Assembly (NCBI GenBank): GCA_949987705.1
Contig: OX465281.1
Span: 242,007,143-242,071,142 of the forward strand
Reading direction: 5' to 3'
DNA length: 64,000 nucleotides
DNA from: Thereva unica
Lineage: Eukaryota; Arthropoda; Insecta; Diptera; Therevidae
This document shows positions 19,340 through 30,376 of this stretch, piece after piece. A program made the position numbers and the translations under genes. The notes under the pieces were generated by a model. It saw only the letters and a list, made by a program, of their open reading frames with translations, searched no databases and had not been told where the DNA came from. Positions within the stretch are counted from its first letter, which is position 1. Each line of letters starts with the position of its first letter.

Positions 19340-20290
19340 CTTATGCAGAAGCCGCAATAAATGAATACCAAACTGGATTCAGAAGAAATAGGTCAACAAT
19401 GGATCAACTTTTTTCAATAAGGCAAATCCTCCGAAAATGCTGGGAACACTGCGAATGCGTATGCGAAAATGCTGGACCTAAACATACCGCTAAAGATAGT
19501 AAAATTAATGAAAGTGACAATGGAAAACACAAAGTGTGCAGTCAGAATACAAGGAAAATTAACGGAATCCTTCCCAGTCAAGCAAGGCTTAAAGTATGGC
19601 GACGGGCTGGCACCCATACTATTTAATCACTGCCTAGAAGGGGTAATTCGCAAAGTAAACATTGATGCGAACGCAACCCTGCTTAACAAATCAAAACAGT
19701 TGCAGGATATACCGACGATATAAACTGTCTTGCTAGATCACTGTCGTACCTTAGAGAAATATTGACGGAATAAGAAGAGGGAGCCAAAGATGTAGGGCGG
19801 CAAATAAATGCAGAAAAAAAAGTAAAATTCTAATTCAGTTAAGGGCGGAAAGAAGAAACCACAACACCACCTGGGGGAACATAACTTTGAACGGGTAAAC
19901 CAATTTAACTACCTGGGGCCCATAGTCAGCGAAAACAACGATGGACGTACAACGAAGAATAAACGCCGCAAACAGAACATACTTCTTACTTCTGCCAGTG
20001 ATGAAATCCAGAAAAACCAAAATATGAATCTACAAAATTATCATACGTACAGTAGCTACGTATGGATGTGAAGCATGGAGTATCTCCCAGAAATCCGCGA
20101 ACAGGATGGATATATTTGAGAGGAAGATTTTGCGAAGGATATACGGCCCAATCAATGAAGACAATGCATGGAGAATACGCTACAATCACGAATTGAACGA
20201 TCTATGCAAAGAGTGTAAACTCTCGACACATGCCGAGCTACTGCGTTTACGTTGGGCCGGTCAAAGCTTGCTAAATGCAACGCCGGGCGG
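19340..20290 (+). mobile_element. RTE-like LINE ORF2 fragment
   Basis: Plus-strand pieces in changing frames follow reverse-transcriptase order. YQTGFRRNRSTMDQLFSIRQ (19368-19430) is fingers/palm. VKQGLKYGDGLAPILFNHCL (19570-19640) corresponds to VRQGDGLSP.LFN, and NQFNYLGPIVSENN (19900-19940) to the F.YLGS block. RMDIFERKILRRIYGPINED (20103-20160) and LRLRWAGQ (20240-20260) mark the C-terminus. Much of the palm domain is deleted or out of frame, including the catalytic FADD-like motif, which is degenerate. It is dead. Confidence 0.75.
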
Positions 20291-20294
20291 TCAA

Positions 20295-20887
20295 TGTGTA
20301 CTTGCCTTACTTGTTTTATGCCGTACTACAGTTTGAGCTTAACTTATTACTATACAAACAATGACAAAACTGACCAATAAAACAAACAATGGCCCCTCGG
20401 CTTAGATTACACTTCACTTTGACCACTTTCTGCATTTATTATAGCAACACCATTTTACCTCATGCATTATATGTTTCTGTTAAACTTAAAATCGCTCACG
20501 GCGCTCTTGATGTAAAATTTTCAATTGAGTTCATCCTAAAGGTTTATCATTTTTACTCGTATCTCAATCTGTTACTTAAAATCTTTTCTTTTCACTACTA
20601 ATTTTCTGAATCTTAAAATATTTTGAGCTGCTCTACAAATTCTCAAATAAAATAATTACTATATGCTATAAAGTAACTTTTCTTCCCAAAAAAAAACCTT
20701 ATCATTTCATAAATTTCATAATTGATCTAAACATATAAATGTACATTCTATAATGCCAAAAAAAATACATAAATAAATAAATAAAGAGTTCAGATTATTG
20801 TGAAACGCAGGAATGATTAAAGATTTTATTTATTTTAATAATGACAATAAATTGAACACAAACAAAAAAAAATCCTTTTTTATACTT
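20295..20887. other. Intergenic sequence and 3' UTR of pyd3
   Basis: The stretch is AT-rich without coding frames. On the minus strand an AATAAA string lies near 20827-20834, some 55 bases past the pyd3 stop, and is the likely polyadenylation signal. Confidence 0.45.
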
Positions 20888-22230
20888 TTATTCCTTAATT
20901 ATTTGTGGCTTGAAATCAGGTTGCGATGCTTTGGTAAATGACTTAGCATATAACGGAAGTCTTTGGGTCATACGGAAGCCCCAGAAATCTTTTATTTGGC
21001 GGCATAAATTTAAATCTAAATCAGCTATAAGAAGTCCATCGTTGTAACGTGATAAACCCTAAAATAAAAAGAGTATAATGAAAAAGAAACGCCCTGTTAC
21101 AGAATATAATTAATCAATTACAGGTGTTCTCGAGCCATCAGGTGCTGCAATATAACTAGATCCATAGAAATGACCAAAATCTTTGTGAGCTGGTTGTCCA
21201 TCTCCCGATGTAAATGCATTGGGGAATGTTTCTGTGCCTACTCGATTTATAGCTACTGTAAAGTAACTGTTTGCTATTGCAGCATTTCTAGCCTCAATAC
21301 CCCAAATGGGTTCACTTAATTTCCCCACTGTTGCTGATGGATTAAAAACAATTTCCGCACCATTCAGCCCGAACATCATCCAATTCTGAGGGTGATGCCT
21401 TCCATAACAGATATTAATAGCAATTTTACCAAATTCTGTCTCAAATACAGGATGCCCTGTATCACCTTCATAGTAGTACGTGGATTCATTAAAGTCACCA
21501 ACTCTTGGTATGTGATTCTTTCTGTGTTTCCCCATGTATGTCCCTTTGTTTGATATCACAACAACTGTATTCCATATTGTATCGCCATGATCAGAATCTC
21601 GTTCTAATATCGGCGAAATAATTACCATATTATATTGACGTGCTAAATCCTTCAGCATCTGTGTTGTCGGCCCATTTTCGGCATCCTCGGCAAACTCACA
21701 CCATGGAAATTTTTCACGTGTACAAAACGCAAATGGCATTGCTGCAAATGTAAGTACATAGATAATAATTACACTTTTCCTGACAATAAAAATAAATTCT
21801 TACTCCATGCTTCTTGCATACAAATAACGTTTACTCCTGCCAATCCTGCTGCCTTTATAATTTTCGAAATTTTCTCATATAAGGCATCTTTTTGCGCTGC
21901 AACAGATGCAGTTGTTGGTAAAACAATGGAATTTTGTATTGCACCTATTCGAACAATTCTAGGTTTTCTTAAATTTTCTAATCGTGCAGAGAATGCATAC
22001 GCCTTCACCTCAAAGTTATTTTCCAATGCCAAGGTTTTTGTTGTTTCCGGCAGTTCAACAGGATAGCTGTGAATTATATCTATGTAGGATTGCAAAAATG
22101 ATGCAGCTCTTTTGTAATTTACTTACTCATCGGCACGTCCTAGAAGTACTTTCTTGACTTCGCGTAGTTCCTTTTCTGGAAGATATTTTTCCAGGCATCC
22201 TTCAAGGCTAGTTAAATCAAAATCAGTCAT
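20888..22230 (-). CDS. pyd3: Beta-ureidopropionase (beta-alanine synthase)
   Basis: Four exons on the minus strand (22230-22127, 22066-21804, 21741-21122, 21058-20888) splice in frame to 385 residues, the usual insect length. The start [19 protein letters not shown] matches the family N-terminus. The nitrilase-fold domain follows, with the Glu-Lys-Cys triad at E120 (QEAW), K197 (HRKNHIPR) and C234 (NICYGRHHP). Other family blocks include [46 protein letters not shown] and [16 protein letters not shown] sequence, ending KPQIIKE. The enzyme hydrolyses N-carbamoyl-beta-alanine to beta-alanine, CO2 and ammonia, the last step of uracil breakdown in the cytosol. In flies it also feeds cuticle tanning. 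The codon that spans the second intron is ACA, giving the conserved W-T-M. No defect is visible. Confidence 0.95.
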
Positions 22231-22259
22231 TTCGTCAACTGAAATAGTAATTTTTTATT

Positions 22260-22975
22260 ATATTTTGATGGTCACTGCAAAATAATTCTAAATATGAAAC
22301 AAGAAACAGTAAACATAACATAATTAATTGGTTTAGCTACATTCCTTATCGCTTAAAATGTGTTCTAAAACTTTCTCAAGGGTGCGCCATCACGATCTGG
22401 TTCTTCTTGGGTAAATTCGTTGTTTAAAACAGACTTCTCGTTTGAATAATCTAACTGCGAGAAGTCAGTCATGGAATAAGAAGGCCAATAAACCCAGGAG
22501 CTTCAAGGTGGTCTTGACGCCCTCACGATACGATTGGTTGTTCCTGAACTCTGAGACAAACTTCTTTACCTGGCAGAATTTAACTCCCACCGTTGGGTAG
22601 ATAGGCTAAGTTACAAACCTAATATAACTAAGAGTAGCCCTAAGCCAAACCCCACCAACACACTATCCACCAACACTTACGGTACTAATGATCCACTATC
22701 ACCCAGTAACACAAATAATCCAATACCTACCACTTACTCGAATTTCGCGCGAAGTCACATTATTGTTGGCGGCCGTTCCTACGCTAATATTTGCGATGCA
22801 ATTTCACTTCAACCAACCCCGCCATAACCAATGTCGTCAGATTGTTTGGTAAGATGTAAGTCGCCTTTTTTTAATCCTCTACAACTCCAACCCCGGTGGT
22901 AAAAAATACCATTATATCTGCTAATTTCTCAGAGACAAGATATTTGCTTTCGCTCTTGCGAGAAAAGAGGATCTT
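22260..22975. other. Upstream region of pyd3, no gene
   Basis: Nothing coding is seen. The inverted words GACTTCTCG (22431) and CGAGAAGTC (22459) form a short hairpin. The remainder looks like old repeat sequence leading into the gypsy fragment. Confidence 0.35.
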
Positions 22976-23345
22976 TCATGATGTTCGCCTTTTCCTGGCA
23001 ATCTATGGAATGGTGGAACGTTTCAGCCGGACGATTGGTGAAAATCTAAGGAAAGTGGTTAACAACTATCAATAGGACTAGGACAGCTACGTACCGCTTT
23101 TCTTAATGGCGTAAAAGACATTATCCTCAGTTCTACCTGCCAGACACATGAAGACCCGCTACGACCTAAGCACGAACGGAGCTGGATTTGAGGAAGGCGA
23201 ATACTACAAAGGAAATGGAAATGGTCCCCACCTTCGTCTGTCACATCCAAAAAGGTTCGATCGGTTAGAAAAAGATGGTGCAGATAGACAGGCTGTGTCG
23301 CTATGTCCCCTATCGATGGGACCGGGAGGGCCCTGTATTCGGGAC
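22975..23345 (+). mobile_element. LTR-retrotransposon (gypsy-type) integrase fragment
   Basis: Plus-strand frames with shifts read like GMVERFSRTIGENLRKVVNN (22995-23070), the end of the integrase core. The spacer is followed by HMKTRYDLSTNGAGFEEGEY (23147-23210) and an LRLSHPKRFDR-like remnant of the GPFKV region. The order matches Ty3/gypsy integrase C-termini. The copy is shortened and broken. No LTRs were recognised. Confidence 0.6.
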
Positions 23346-23493
23346 GAACACGAGCTAAGAAGAGGGCAGTGAAACAACTAACCAAAAAGAGCAAGTTCAA
23401 ATTCCAATTCACCGTTAAATACATAACGCAGTGTCCCATTTCAGTTTAGTACGGGGTTCTAACTGAACCACCGAGAGGACTGGAACGAGCACA

Positions 23494-24396
23494 TACGAGG
23501 GTAGCCCAATAAGTTCTTAGCCTCACCGCGCCACTATCGCAAGAGAAATTTGCTATCTTGTAGTACATTCTCGTAGACGGCTACTGTCAAAATATCAGCC
23601 GAATCGGACTCGTCGGTCGGTGATTCGGGCCCCTGTGCTGAATGTCAAGTTTTTTGAGTTGAAGAAAGTGACGTTTTAATCAAATTACGATTTTCAGCAT
23701 AGTGGCCTAGAGTGTAAGTGCTAAGTGCGAGTTTAGCCCCCTATACTGAAAGTCGCAATTCGTCTGAAACGCCACTTTCTTCAACTCAAAAAACTTGTCA
23801 CAAATCACGACTCGACATTCAGCACAGGGGCCTCGATTCTTGTTTTTGGAAAGGAAATCGCGCAGCGAAATCAAAGAGCGCTTGGATGCTGTGTACGGTA
23901 ACTCTTCTCCTTCGATGGCAACCCTCAATAATTGGTTGAACGAGTTTCAACGTGGTCGCACGTGGGTTTTTGATGAACCACGCCCAGGGGCCCCGAAAAC
24001 GGCTACCACGAAGAATAACGTGACAAAAGTCCATTACCGCGATTGAAGGTGCATAAGATACTGAGACAGTAGGCATTGCAAAAGACCGCGTGAGTCATAT
24101 CCTGCTGTAGGCGCGATGGATGTCGCGTTTGCTCACTAACAACCACGGCCAAATTGGTCGCTACGGCCAAATTTCTCGAATTAGGCTACGAACTGCACCG
24201 TATTCAGAAATTTGTGTCAAATGAGGAGGTGGCCTACTTTGCAGACCTCCAGAAAACGGATTTTTCGGACGGGTTAAAGGAGTTGGAGCATCGCTGGGTT
24301 GAGCTAAAAGGAGACTATGTTGAAAAATAAATCGCCATTTTTCCAAAATTTTCGTTTTTCTTTTGAAGGCTAAATACTTATCGGACCGCCCTCGCA
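23494..24396 (+). mobile_element. Mariner element, decayed and split by a MITE
   Basis: The ends are inverted: ACGAGGGTAGCCCAATAAGT at 23495 and ACTTATCGGACCGCCCTCG at 24376-24394, both with the TTAGCC/GGCTAA continuation. Between them, plus-strand frames give a mariner transposase start, SEIKERLDAVYGNSSPSMAT, then WLNEFQRGRTWVFDEPRPGA near 23930-23990. The C-terminal end is LEHRWVELKGDYVEK with a stop (24285-24330). Almost the whole catalytic DDD domain is deleted, so it is inactive. A TA is present at the left border; the right one has become CA. Confidence 0.85.
23628..23832. mobile_element. 205-bp MITE inside the mariner
   Basis: The left end GGCCCCTGTGCTGAATGTC and the right end GACATTCAGCACAGGGGCC are perfect inverted repeats. 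Inside them the arms go on with AAGTTTTTTGAGTTGAAGAA and its complement. The element is flanked by TCG on both sides, a 3-bp target duplication as made by PIF/Harbinger-type transposases. It split the mariner near its coding start, so it is younger than the mariner. Confidence 0.85.
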
Positions 24397-24439
24397 TGTG
24401 CAAGAAGTTTTGTTTTGCAATTAAAGGGGGTAAAATCTA

Positions 24440-24600
24440 TGAGGTGCGCTAGCGATGGAGACACAATCTCCACTGGAACGATGGCATAGACCACTAAGCC
24501 TAGAGATAATTGATTTCAAACTGGATCAAATCGGCTCGAAATCGGGACCGGTGGAGAGAGCCGGATCCCCGGAGAGAAAAATTAAGAAAATTGCGCAGTT
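24440..24600 (+). mobile_element. LINE C-terminal scrap
   Basis: The frame reads IDFKLDQIGSKSGPVERAGS with a second frame giving WIKSARNRDRWRE. The latter matches the ARDRDRWR block that closes many LINE ORF2 proteins; a similar ARDRESWK is present at 40475. It is too short to classify. Confidence 0.35.
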
Positions 24601-24699
24601 GTCCATATGTTCGCAATAGGATCCTACACCGTGCAGCCGATATTAATGAAATTTCAACCATACGCTATTTACATTTACAGAAAGAACATAGGCTATCCA

Positions 24700-27080
24700 T
24701 TACTTTCTAAAGCCACTCCTAGATGGCGCTGTCATGAAGAGCTTAGTTGAAAATCATCGCAGAGATTCGAAAGTGGGACTCGTTCCTCTTACATAATTTG
24801 CGACGATATGATTATATCACAGTATATCCTGAAGCTAAGGTTTTTTTGGAAAGATGGTAAGGAAAAGCGGAAATGTAGGATTTATATACAATATAAGAAT
24901 TAAAGAAACCCAGGGGTCAAGCAATAGCACTTTATTTTGCTCCGATTGGTGCAGTAAGGTGCAACGGGTAATGCAATGATCCTCAAATCAAAAACATTTA
25001 ATCTAACCTTGGGTCATCTAGAAAACCTTCAAAAAATTAATACTTTTTATTTCTTTATACAAAAGTTCAACTAAGTTATTGGAATTCCATTGTAAGAACG
25101 CAAAAATTGATAGCCACCTCTTCACAATACGCCATGCATTATAATAAGCTAAAACATGTAGTTTGGACTTTAGTATTCGAGAGAAGGTGTAGTGCAATAA
25201 CTGAAAGGATGAGCTACCGAGTCTGATAGATGTTTCCCTTGAAGTTACTCAAAAACCGACCTCAAGGTAAAGGTCGTCGATACTAAACCACACGAAGAGA
25301 TTACACAGTGCACACAGCGATCCACCAAGGTCTCGCAAAACGCAATATGGAGAAATTCGTTAACATTAAATCGTAACAGGTTTTCATTACATTAATTACT
25401 TGACCAGATTTTCTTGTAATCTAAATGTAAATTATTTTCTTAATAAAATTTTGAAATCATAACTGAGAATAACTGCTTATTTGCTGCTCATATCACAACT
25501 GCTAAAGCTAGCTACGTTTTAAACATGTTAAGTATGTTAATATTTTGATATCACATTCGAAGTATATTTGAATTTTATATAGAAAACTCCTATACAGCTA
25601 AAATTTTTGCTAGGAATTGCACTAAAAAAATAAGAAAATTGAGTAAAACACCCTCGTTAAATACTTAATCATTAAATTCTTAAATTAAATCAAACAATTT
25701 TGCTTGCTTGTGCATGGTTACACCTGCTACAAGAAAAATTCCTCGATTTTAAGTACGAAATCTTTGAATCAACAATGATCTTGCAAGATAATTTTATTCA
25801 CATAACACCTTTGCAACTTTCTTATCAGGCTTATCTTTACATCAGATTACAATGTAGCAATAACTATTTAGATTTATTATTTTGGAAATTATCTAACATC
25901 GCAGATGCAATTTTTAAAAAAGGGATATCATTAAACTAGTATCACTAACTCGTAGTATTTTTAACGCACCTTGTTTCCACTTAAAACACCGAACCCGCAG
26001 CAGCGATTCTCATCAACTAATTGAACTCTTGACTTTCTCCTACTATTAAGCTCTCACACCGAGCAGCAATGTTTATCATGCCTACATGTAAAGACTGTGT
26101 GTGATAAAAATATTATCAGAAGCTTTTGTTTGTGACGAAAGCAACCATCGGTAGAGTTATTTTTAATATTTATGGCTGGCGCATGGTTATGTTATTAAGC
26201 AGATCAAGTCTTGCCCCTTAATTTTTATTATCGAACTCTTTATTACCATTTCGTAATACTTTTCCGATGAACGTTTACTTGCACTTTTAAGCATTGCTCT
26301 CTACGTTTCGTTTACTATACATACATATATGCAATTTTAAATTAGACGGTTCATTAAAATACCAGATCTTCCATCGATCCAAATCAAGAAAACGATCAAT
26401 GAACATAACACGTGCAACAGCAGTCGTGGTTGCTCTTACTTGATTTTCCATTTGAAGATAGTTGAATTTAATTACTATTCAGATAAGCTGCTTTATCAAT
26501 GAAGATTAGAATAATTGAATATTCATGAGTCGAATAAATGCTTTTGTAAATGTTAGTTAGTAGAACGTCAAACCAATCATTATGCTTTTCTTTTCTTTTA
26601 GCTTCTTAAAACATTAGATTGATCTACAATTCTTATTCATTTGAATAATTTGTCTCCCTTATTATGTACTATTATTTTTCTCCATTTTTTCAGATCGGAG
26701 ATTTATTAATAAATGGATAGGACAAGGTGCATTTACATGCCACAAACAATGAGTCCGGGTTTTAACTGTACAAACTTAAGAAGGTGCTAGTTTGCTCTAT
26801 TTTATCAATAAAATTAATCTAGCATTTTCAAATGATTTTTTTAATGGTGGAAACTTAAAAGTTAATTTATCTTAGGTTCATTTTTCAACGAAGGCTCTTT
26901 ATTTCTAAACTAAATGCCAACTGTGTGAACACTTTTATTATGGGGAAACTCTAAGCTAAGCACCTCTTTGTACCACGAATCCTTCATATCGTTGATCTAA
27001 TAATAAGCTTAGCTTAGCTTACAGCAAGGAATGCAAGGATTTTGAGGCTATGATAAGTGAGAAGGATGGTAAAGCAACTG
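24700..27080. other. Long AT-rich gene-free region
   Basis: No coding frame with a recognisable domain, RNA gene or bounded repeat could be found over about 2.4 kb. Short direct repeats of AGCTT occur at 27006-27021. The BED zinc-finger gene to the right points into this region, so missing exons of that gene might lie here, but none could be recognised. Confidence 0.4.
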
Positions 27081-27084
27081 ACGA

Positions 27085-27680
27085 TGAACATTGCGTTTTA
27101 AACCTTTGGGTGTTACAGGAGTTCGGAAGTACTACTCATCACCGGCCCTATTTCTTATCTTTATAAATGACCTACTTTCAATCCCCTCCAACCTACTTCT
27201 CAGTTTCGCTGGCGACGGTACCCTGCGCTACTCTTACAGCTTCGATACAAAACAGACACACGCCAGATCCTGTCTTGATGACCGCGAACTAATGTCCAAC
27301 TCTATTAATAACGACATTAAACGCATTCCAAATCTCCAAACGAGCATCCCATTGCCAGAGGGGAAGCAAGAATCGTGTGGAATTCAACTCCACCAAAACC
27401 AAGTACTGTATTATTTAAAAAAAAAAAAGTTCAACACCTCTCCATCCGTGACAGTGGGTGAAGTTAAACTAATGGCCGACCCATCCCTACACATCTTAGG
27501 CGTGACATTAGCCAAAGACTTGCGATGGAGTGACCACTTATTCGAAATCCCCAAACGAGCATCGCAGTACCGTGTAGGCAGGAGAGTATTTACTTCGATG
27601 TTGCAATCGTTTCTTTTGGAAGCATTGCGTTCGACACGAATCGAAAATGATTTTAGTTTCTGTAGTAGTTGATTTAGTCG
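27085..27680 (+). mobile_element. LINE reverse-transcriptase fragment
   Basis: The plus frame is nearly continuous. PALFLIFINDLLSIPSNLLL is the block after PQGSVLSP, followed by SFAGDGTLRYSYSFDTKQTH, where the catalytic FADD has become FAGD. SCLDDRELMSNSINNDIKR comes next, then VKLMADPSLHILGVTLAKDL at 27470-27525 with the LGV.L thumb motif. It breaks off soon after. The loss of one catalytic Asp shows it is inactive. It resembles CR1/jockey-type elements. Confidence 0.7.
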
Positions 27681-27789
27681 GACATAAGTCCGCGTTAATA
27701 AAGGTAAGACCTAATTTATTCTTGGCTGCTATTATCGAAGGCGTAAGAGTAGCGCTAGAGTAAGTTAATATTTGACACAGTTTTTGTAC

Positions 27790-27965
27790 TAAGTCAATAG
27801 CAATAGCTTGAAGTTTAGCTTAACAGAGTACCATGTTAGGATAACCAAACCAGACTCAGCAAATCGATGCATACTTTGACTGAGGTGTCCTGTAAGGCAC
27901 ACTAACAGGTCGGCAGAGGACCTTTTTTCTAAAATGATAAATGAGGTATAGGTACGACTCTTGTG
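27790..27965 (-). mobile_element. LINE reverse-transcriptase fragment, same family as 34280-34600
   Basis: The minus frame reads EKRSSADLLVCLTGHLSQSM, then HRFAESGLVIL. At 34290-34450 the same block reads KRSTGDLLFCLTEHLSRSL, then YGSGESSLVALDIPKAFD. The two are diverged copies of one family, both minus strand and both truncated at nearly the same point (GCAATAGCTTxxAGTTTAGC). Confidence 0.6.
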
Positions 27966-28232
27966 AGAAACTGTGTGCCACGGTCCGCGTACGGACTTTT
28001 TTTTAGAAATAAAATAAAAATTAATCGGAGTTAGTTCGAAATAACCCAGAGTTATATGATACCAGCCACTCAAAATATATAAGGTCAAAATATAAAAATG
28101 CAATCTGTGAAAGAATAGGTTCTTTCGTCAAACTGTCTAACAAAATTGACTGCCAATGTGCCGAGACAACTGTGGAACGCAGTGCTGCCCTGCTCTGCGC
28201 TTACTTCGTCGCACAGGTCAATGTGCGCCTTA

Positions 28233-28387
28233 AGGCCCCCATACACGGTCAAATTGGATGTACATCGAAGGGCGGATGTACAACCAAAACTATCGATTGT
28301 GAGCCGGTCGGCCGATCAAAATACGTTAAGCTTATGGGTTTGATGAAAATCTGGTTGTACATCCAATTTGACCGTGTATGGGGGCCT
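28233..28387. mobile_element. 155-bp MITE with TTA duplication
   Basis: The left end AGGCCCCCATACACGGTCAA continues ATTGGATGTACA. The right end is its exact complement over more than 30 bases (TGTACATCCAATTTGACCGT, then GTATGGGGGCCT). TTA stands directly on both sides (28230-28232 and 28388-28390), the signature target duplication of PIF/Harbinger-mobilised elements. The near-perfect arms suggest recent insertion. Confidence 0.9.
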
Positions 28388-28399
28388 TTAGCTAAACCT

Positions 28400-29690
28400 C
28401 GCATGTTCTGAATAAGAATTCTGACCATTTGGCTGGAGCACTTTAGCGGAAGAATAATTCGAGACGAACAGAGATGATAGCAAACCGCCTCTGGATATGC
28501 TGCCTATTATCACCACCTCCTTGCAAATAAAAGAAAGAGTATTTGTAAATGCGGTACTCCTCGTCCTATATGTTTTGTGTATCCTTTACAATATGTGTTT
28601 ATTCAAGACTACTATTACGTGTATTGTGAATAAGTAGACATACATTCAATTTTTCACCCGATCTTTAGATGATATCTAACAAGAATCCGCCTGTGAGAAG
28701 ACATGTTAAAACTCTGAGTTCGAGTTTAGTAAGCTCGAGGGGCTCCTTAGGTATTGTTCTTGTAACGGTAATGAATTTCTCAGCTTGTCTCGTACCTGAG
28801 TTGGTGGTGGCCCGAAGTAGCCAACCTCCGATTCAACTACAAAAAAAATTGACCAAAAGACTTCCAAATCAACCACCATGGCGGTACTCCGGACCTCAGA
28901 AGTAGGGCTGGCTCACCGGGGGTGTAGTGGACTCCGGAAGTACCACTCATATTAATTGCACCGCCGTTCGTCTGGGTGCGGACGTCTCCATTCGGGTTTC
29001 ACTCGAAGTACTTATGGTTGTCGGGTGGGTTCCAGTAAAACACACCTAAATTAATTTATTGGTCGCAATTACAGGATACAAATATATTCAAGGCAATAGC
29101 TAGTAAACCAAGTTAATAATAAATAATTCTGCCCTATGACTAAGACATATTTGTTAGAAACAGCCCCCTTTATTAGAATTTCTGGGTTAACCATCTAAGC
29201 CTGTATGTTTTGACTAGTATTATAAGTCTACTAAAATCAAATTGCGGCTATTCAACTCCAATGTTAAGGATTTTATTTTTGTATGATTAAAGTCAACTAA
29301 TTCATCACAAAGCGGCTTCAAGTCTTCATTCTCAGAATTAGATTTAGAAAGGAAGCACTATGGCGCCATGCCGATCAAGAAAGGATGGACGACGAAAACT
29401 TCCTTCGCTGGATGAGATTGCCATACCTTTCGACGCAAGAACGAGAATCTAGCCAAACAGATACACAAGGAACCGTCTTAGTTAAAGACCTAAAACACAT
29501 GGAAGGAAGGAAACTGATTAGCAAAGGCCACAACAACCGATAGATCCTAGACGGAGCTGAGTTGTCGTATAAACGGATTGCTGGATAGTTGGAGGCCAAC
29601 TGTTTCCCACCCAGGATTAAAGGAGCCTAAGAAGACAATCAGTCTGGTGTCTAGAAATATGCCTGGCTTCACTCTTCTAAATCAATGAGA
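28400..29690. other. Repeat-like region without a supported gene
   Basis: A plus frame around 29300-29545 (RKEALWRHADQERMDDENFL and onward to LVKDLKHMEGRKLISKGHNN) is open but was not assigned to any family. The rest has no coding signal. Further exons of the BED gene could lie here, but none was recognised. Confidence 0.35.
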
Positions 29691-29732
29691 AAAGTGGCTT
29701 GTTTATAAGAAATGTAAATACTATAGACTTAC

Positions 29733-30198
29733 TTGCATCGGAATAAATCACAGTTTGTAGATTTGTCTTAACTCTAATCTTCCCCTGATAATCTTCAACT
29801 TGTTCGTATTCAATATATCCATCTTCTAACTCGCAACTTTGTTCTTCTACATACTGTTCTTGAACCACAGATTCCGCAATGACTTCTTGTTCCTACAAAG
29901 TAACAAGTAAAGTGAGGTTGCAATTTATTTGTTTTAATTAAAATAACAAAGTTACCTGAGCACTCTCAGCCAAAGTCTCATCACCAGCTTCTGCCTCATA
30001 TTTCTTTGGCTTTTGCCTTTTTATTTTATCATTAGAATTCTTGAGGAGTCCGTGTTTGCGGTTTATATGACTGTGAAGATTTGTAGTGTTTCCGCAGGTA
30101 CGAAAGTCTAGCTTACATATTTTACATTTAGCATAATCTCTACTAGTCTTTTCAAAATATCTCCAAACTTTAGAAACTTTTGTACCCATTTTACCCAT
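29733..30198 (-). CDS. BED zinc-finger protein, first two exons
   Basis: Exon 1 (30198-29956) encodes MGKMGTKVSKVWRYFEKTS and then CKICKLDFRTCGNTTNLHSH, followed by INRKH. This is a BED finger (C-x2-C, then a His pair H-x4-H) near residues 9-50, with a lysine-rich stretch after it (KIKRQKPKKYEAE). A GTAAC donor and a TTTGTAG acceptor join it in frame to exon 2 (29892-29733), a Glu/Tyr-rich acidic segment (EQEVIAES, YVEEQSCELEDGYIEYEQVE) that ends at a perfect GTAAGT donor in phase 1. Downstream exons are not recognisable. BED fingers bind DNA and are common in proteins derived from hAT transposases and in chromatin factors. It could be a domesticated gene or the 5' part of a hAT element; the good splice sites favour a gene. 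Confidence 0.6.
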
Positions 30199-30330
30199 GT
30201 TTTCTCAATAATTTTAGAAGATCACGGAACTATTCTAAAAATCTCAGATACCATTTACCTGACGCTTCCCTAACATTTTTGAACTGTCAGAGGTTTAATA
30301 GGTTATGTCATCCATGGCGTAGATGCATTA

Positions 30331-30371
30331 CCAGCGAGCAATAATAATTATTAGTTATTATTGCTCGCTGG
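30331..30371. repeat. 41-bp perfect palindrome with 5-bp flanking duplication
   Basis: Arms CCAGCGAGCAATAATAA (30331-30347) and TTATTATTGCTCGCTGG (30355-30371) match exactly around a 7-base loop. CATTA is found directly on both sides (30326-30330 and 30372-30376). It lies about 130 bases upstream of the BED gene start. The arms plus duplication look like a very small inserted element or the scar of one. Confidence 0.75.
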
Positions 30372-30376
30372 CATTA

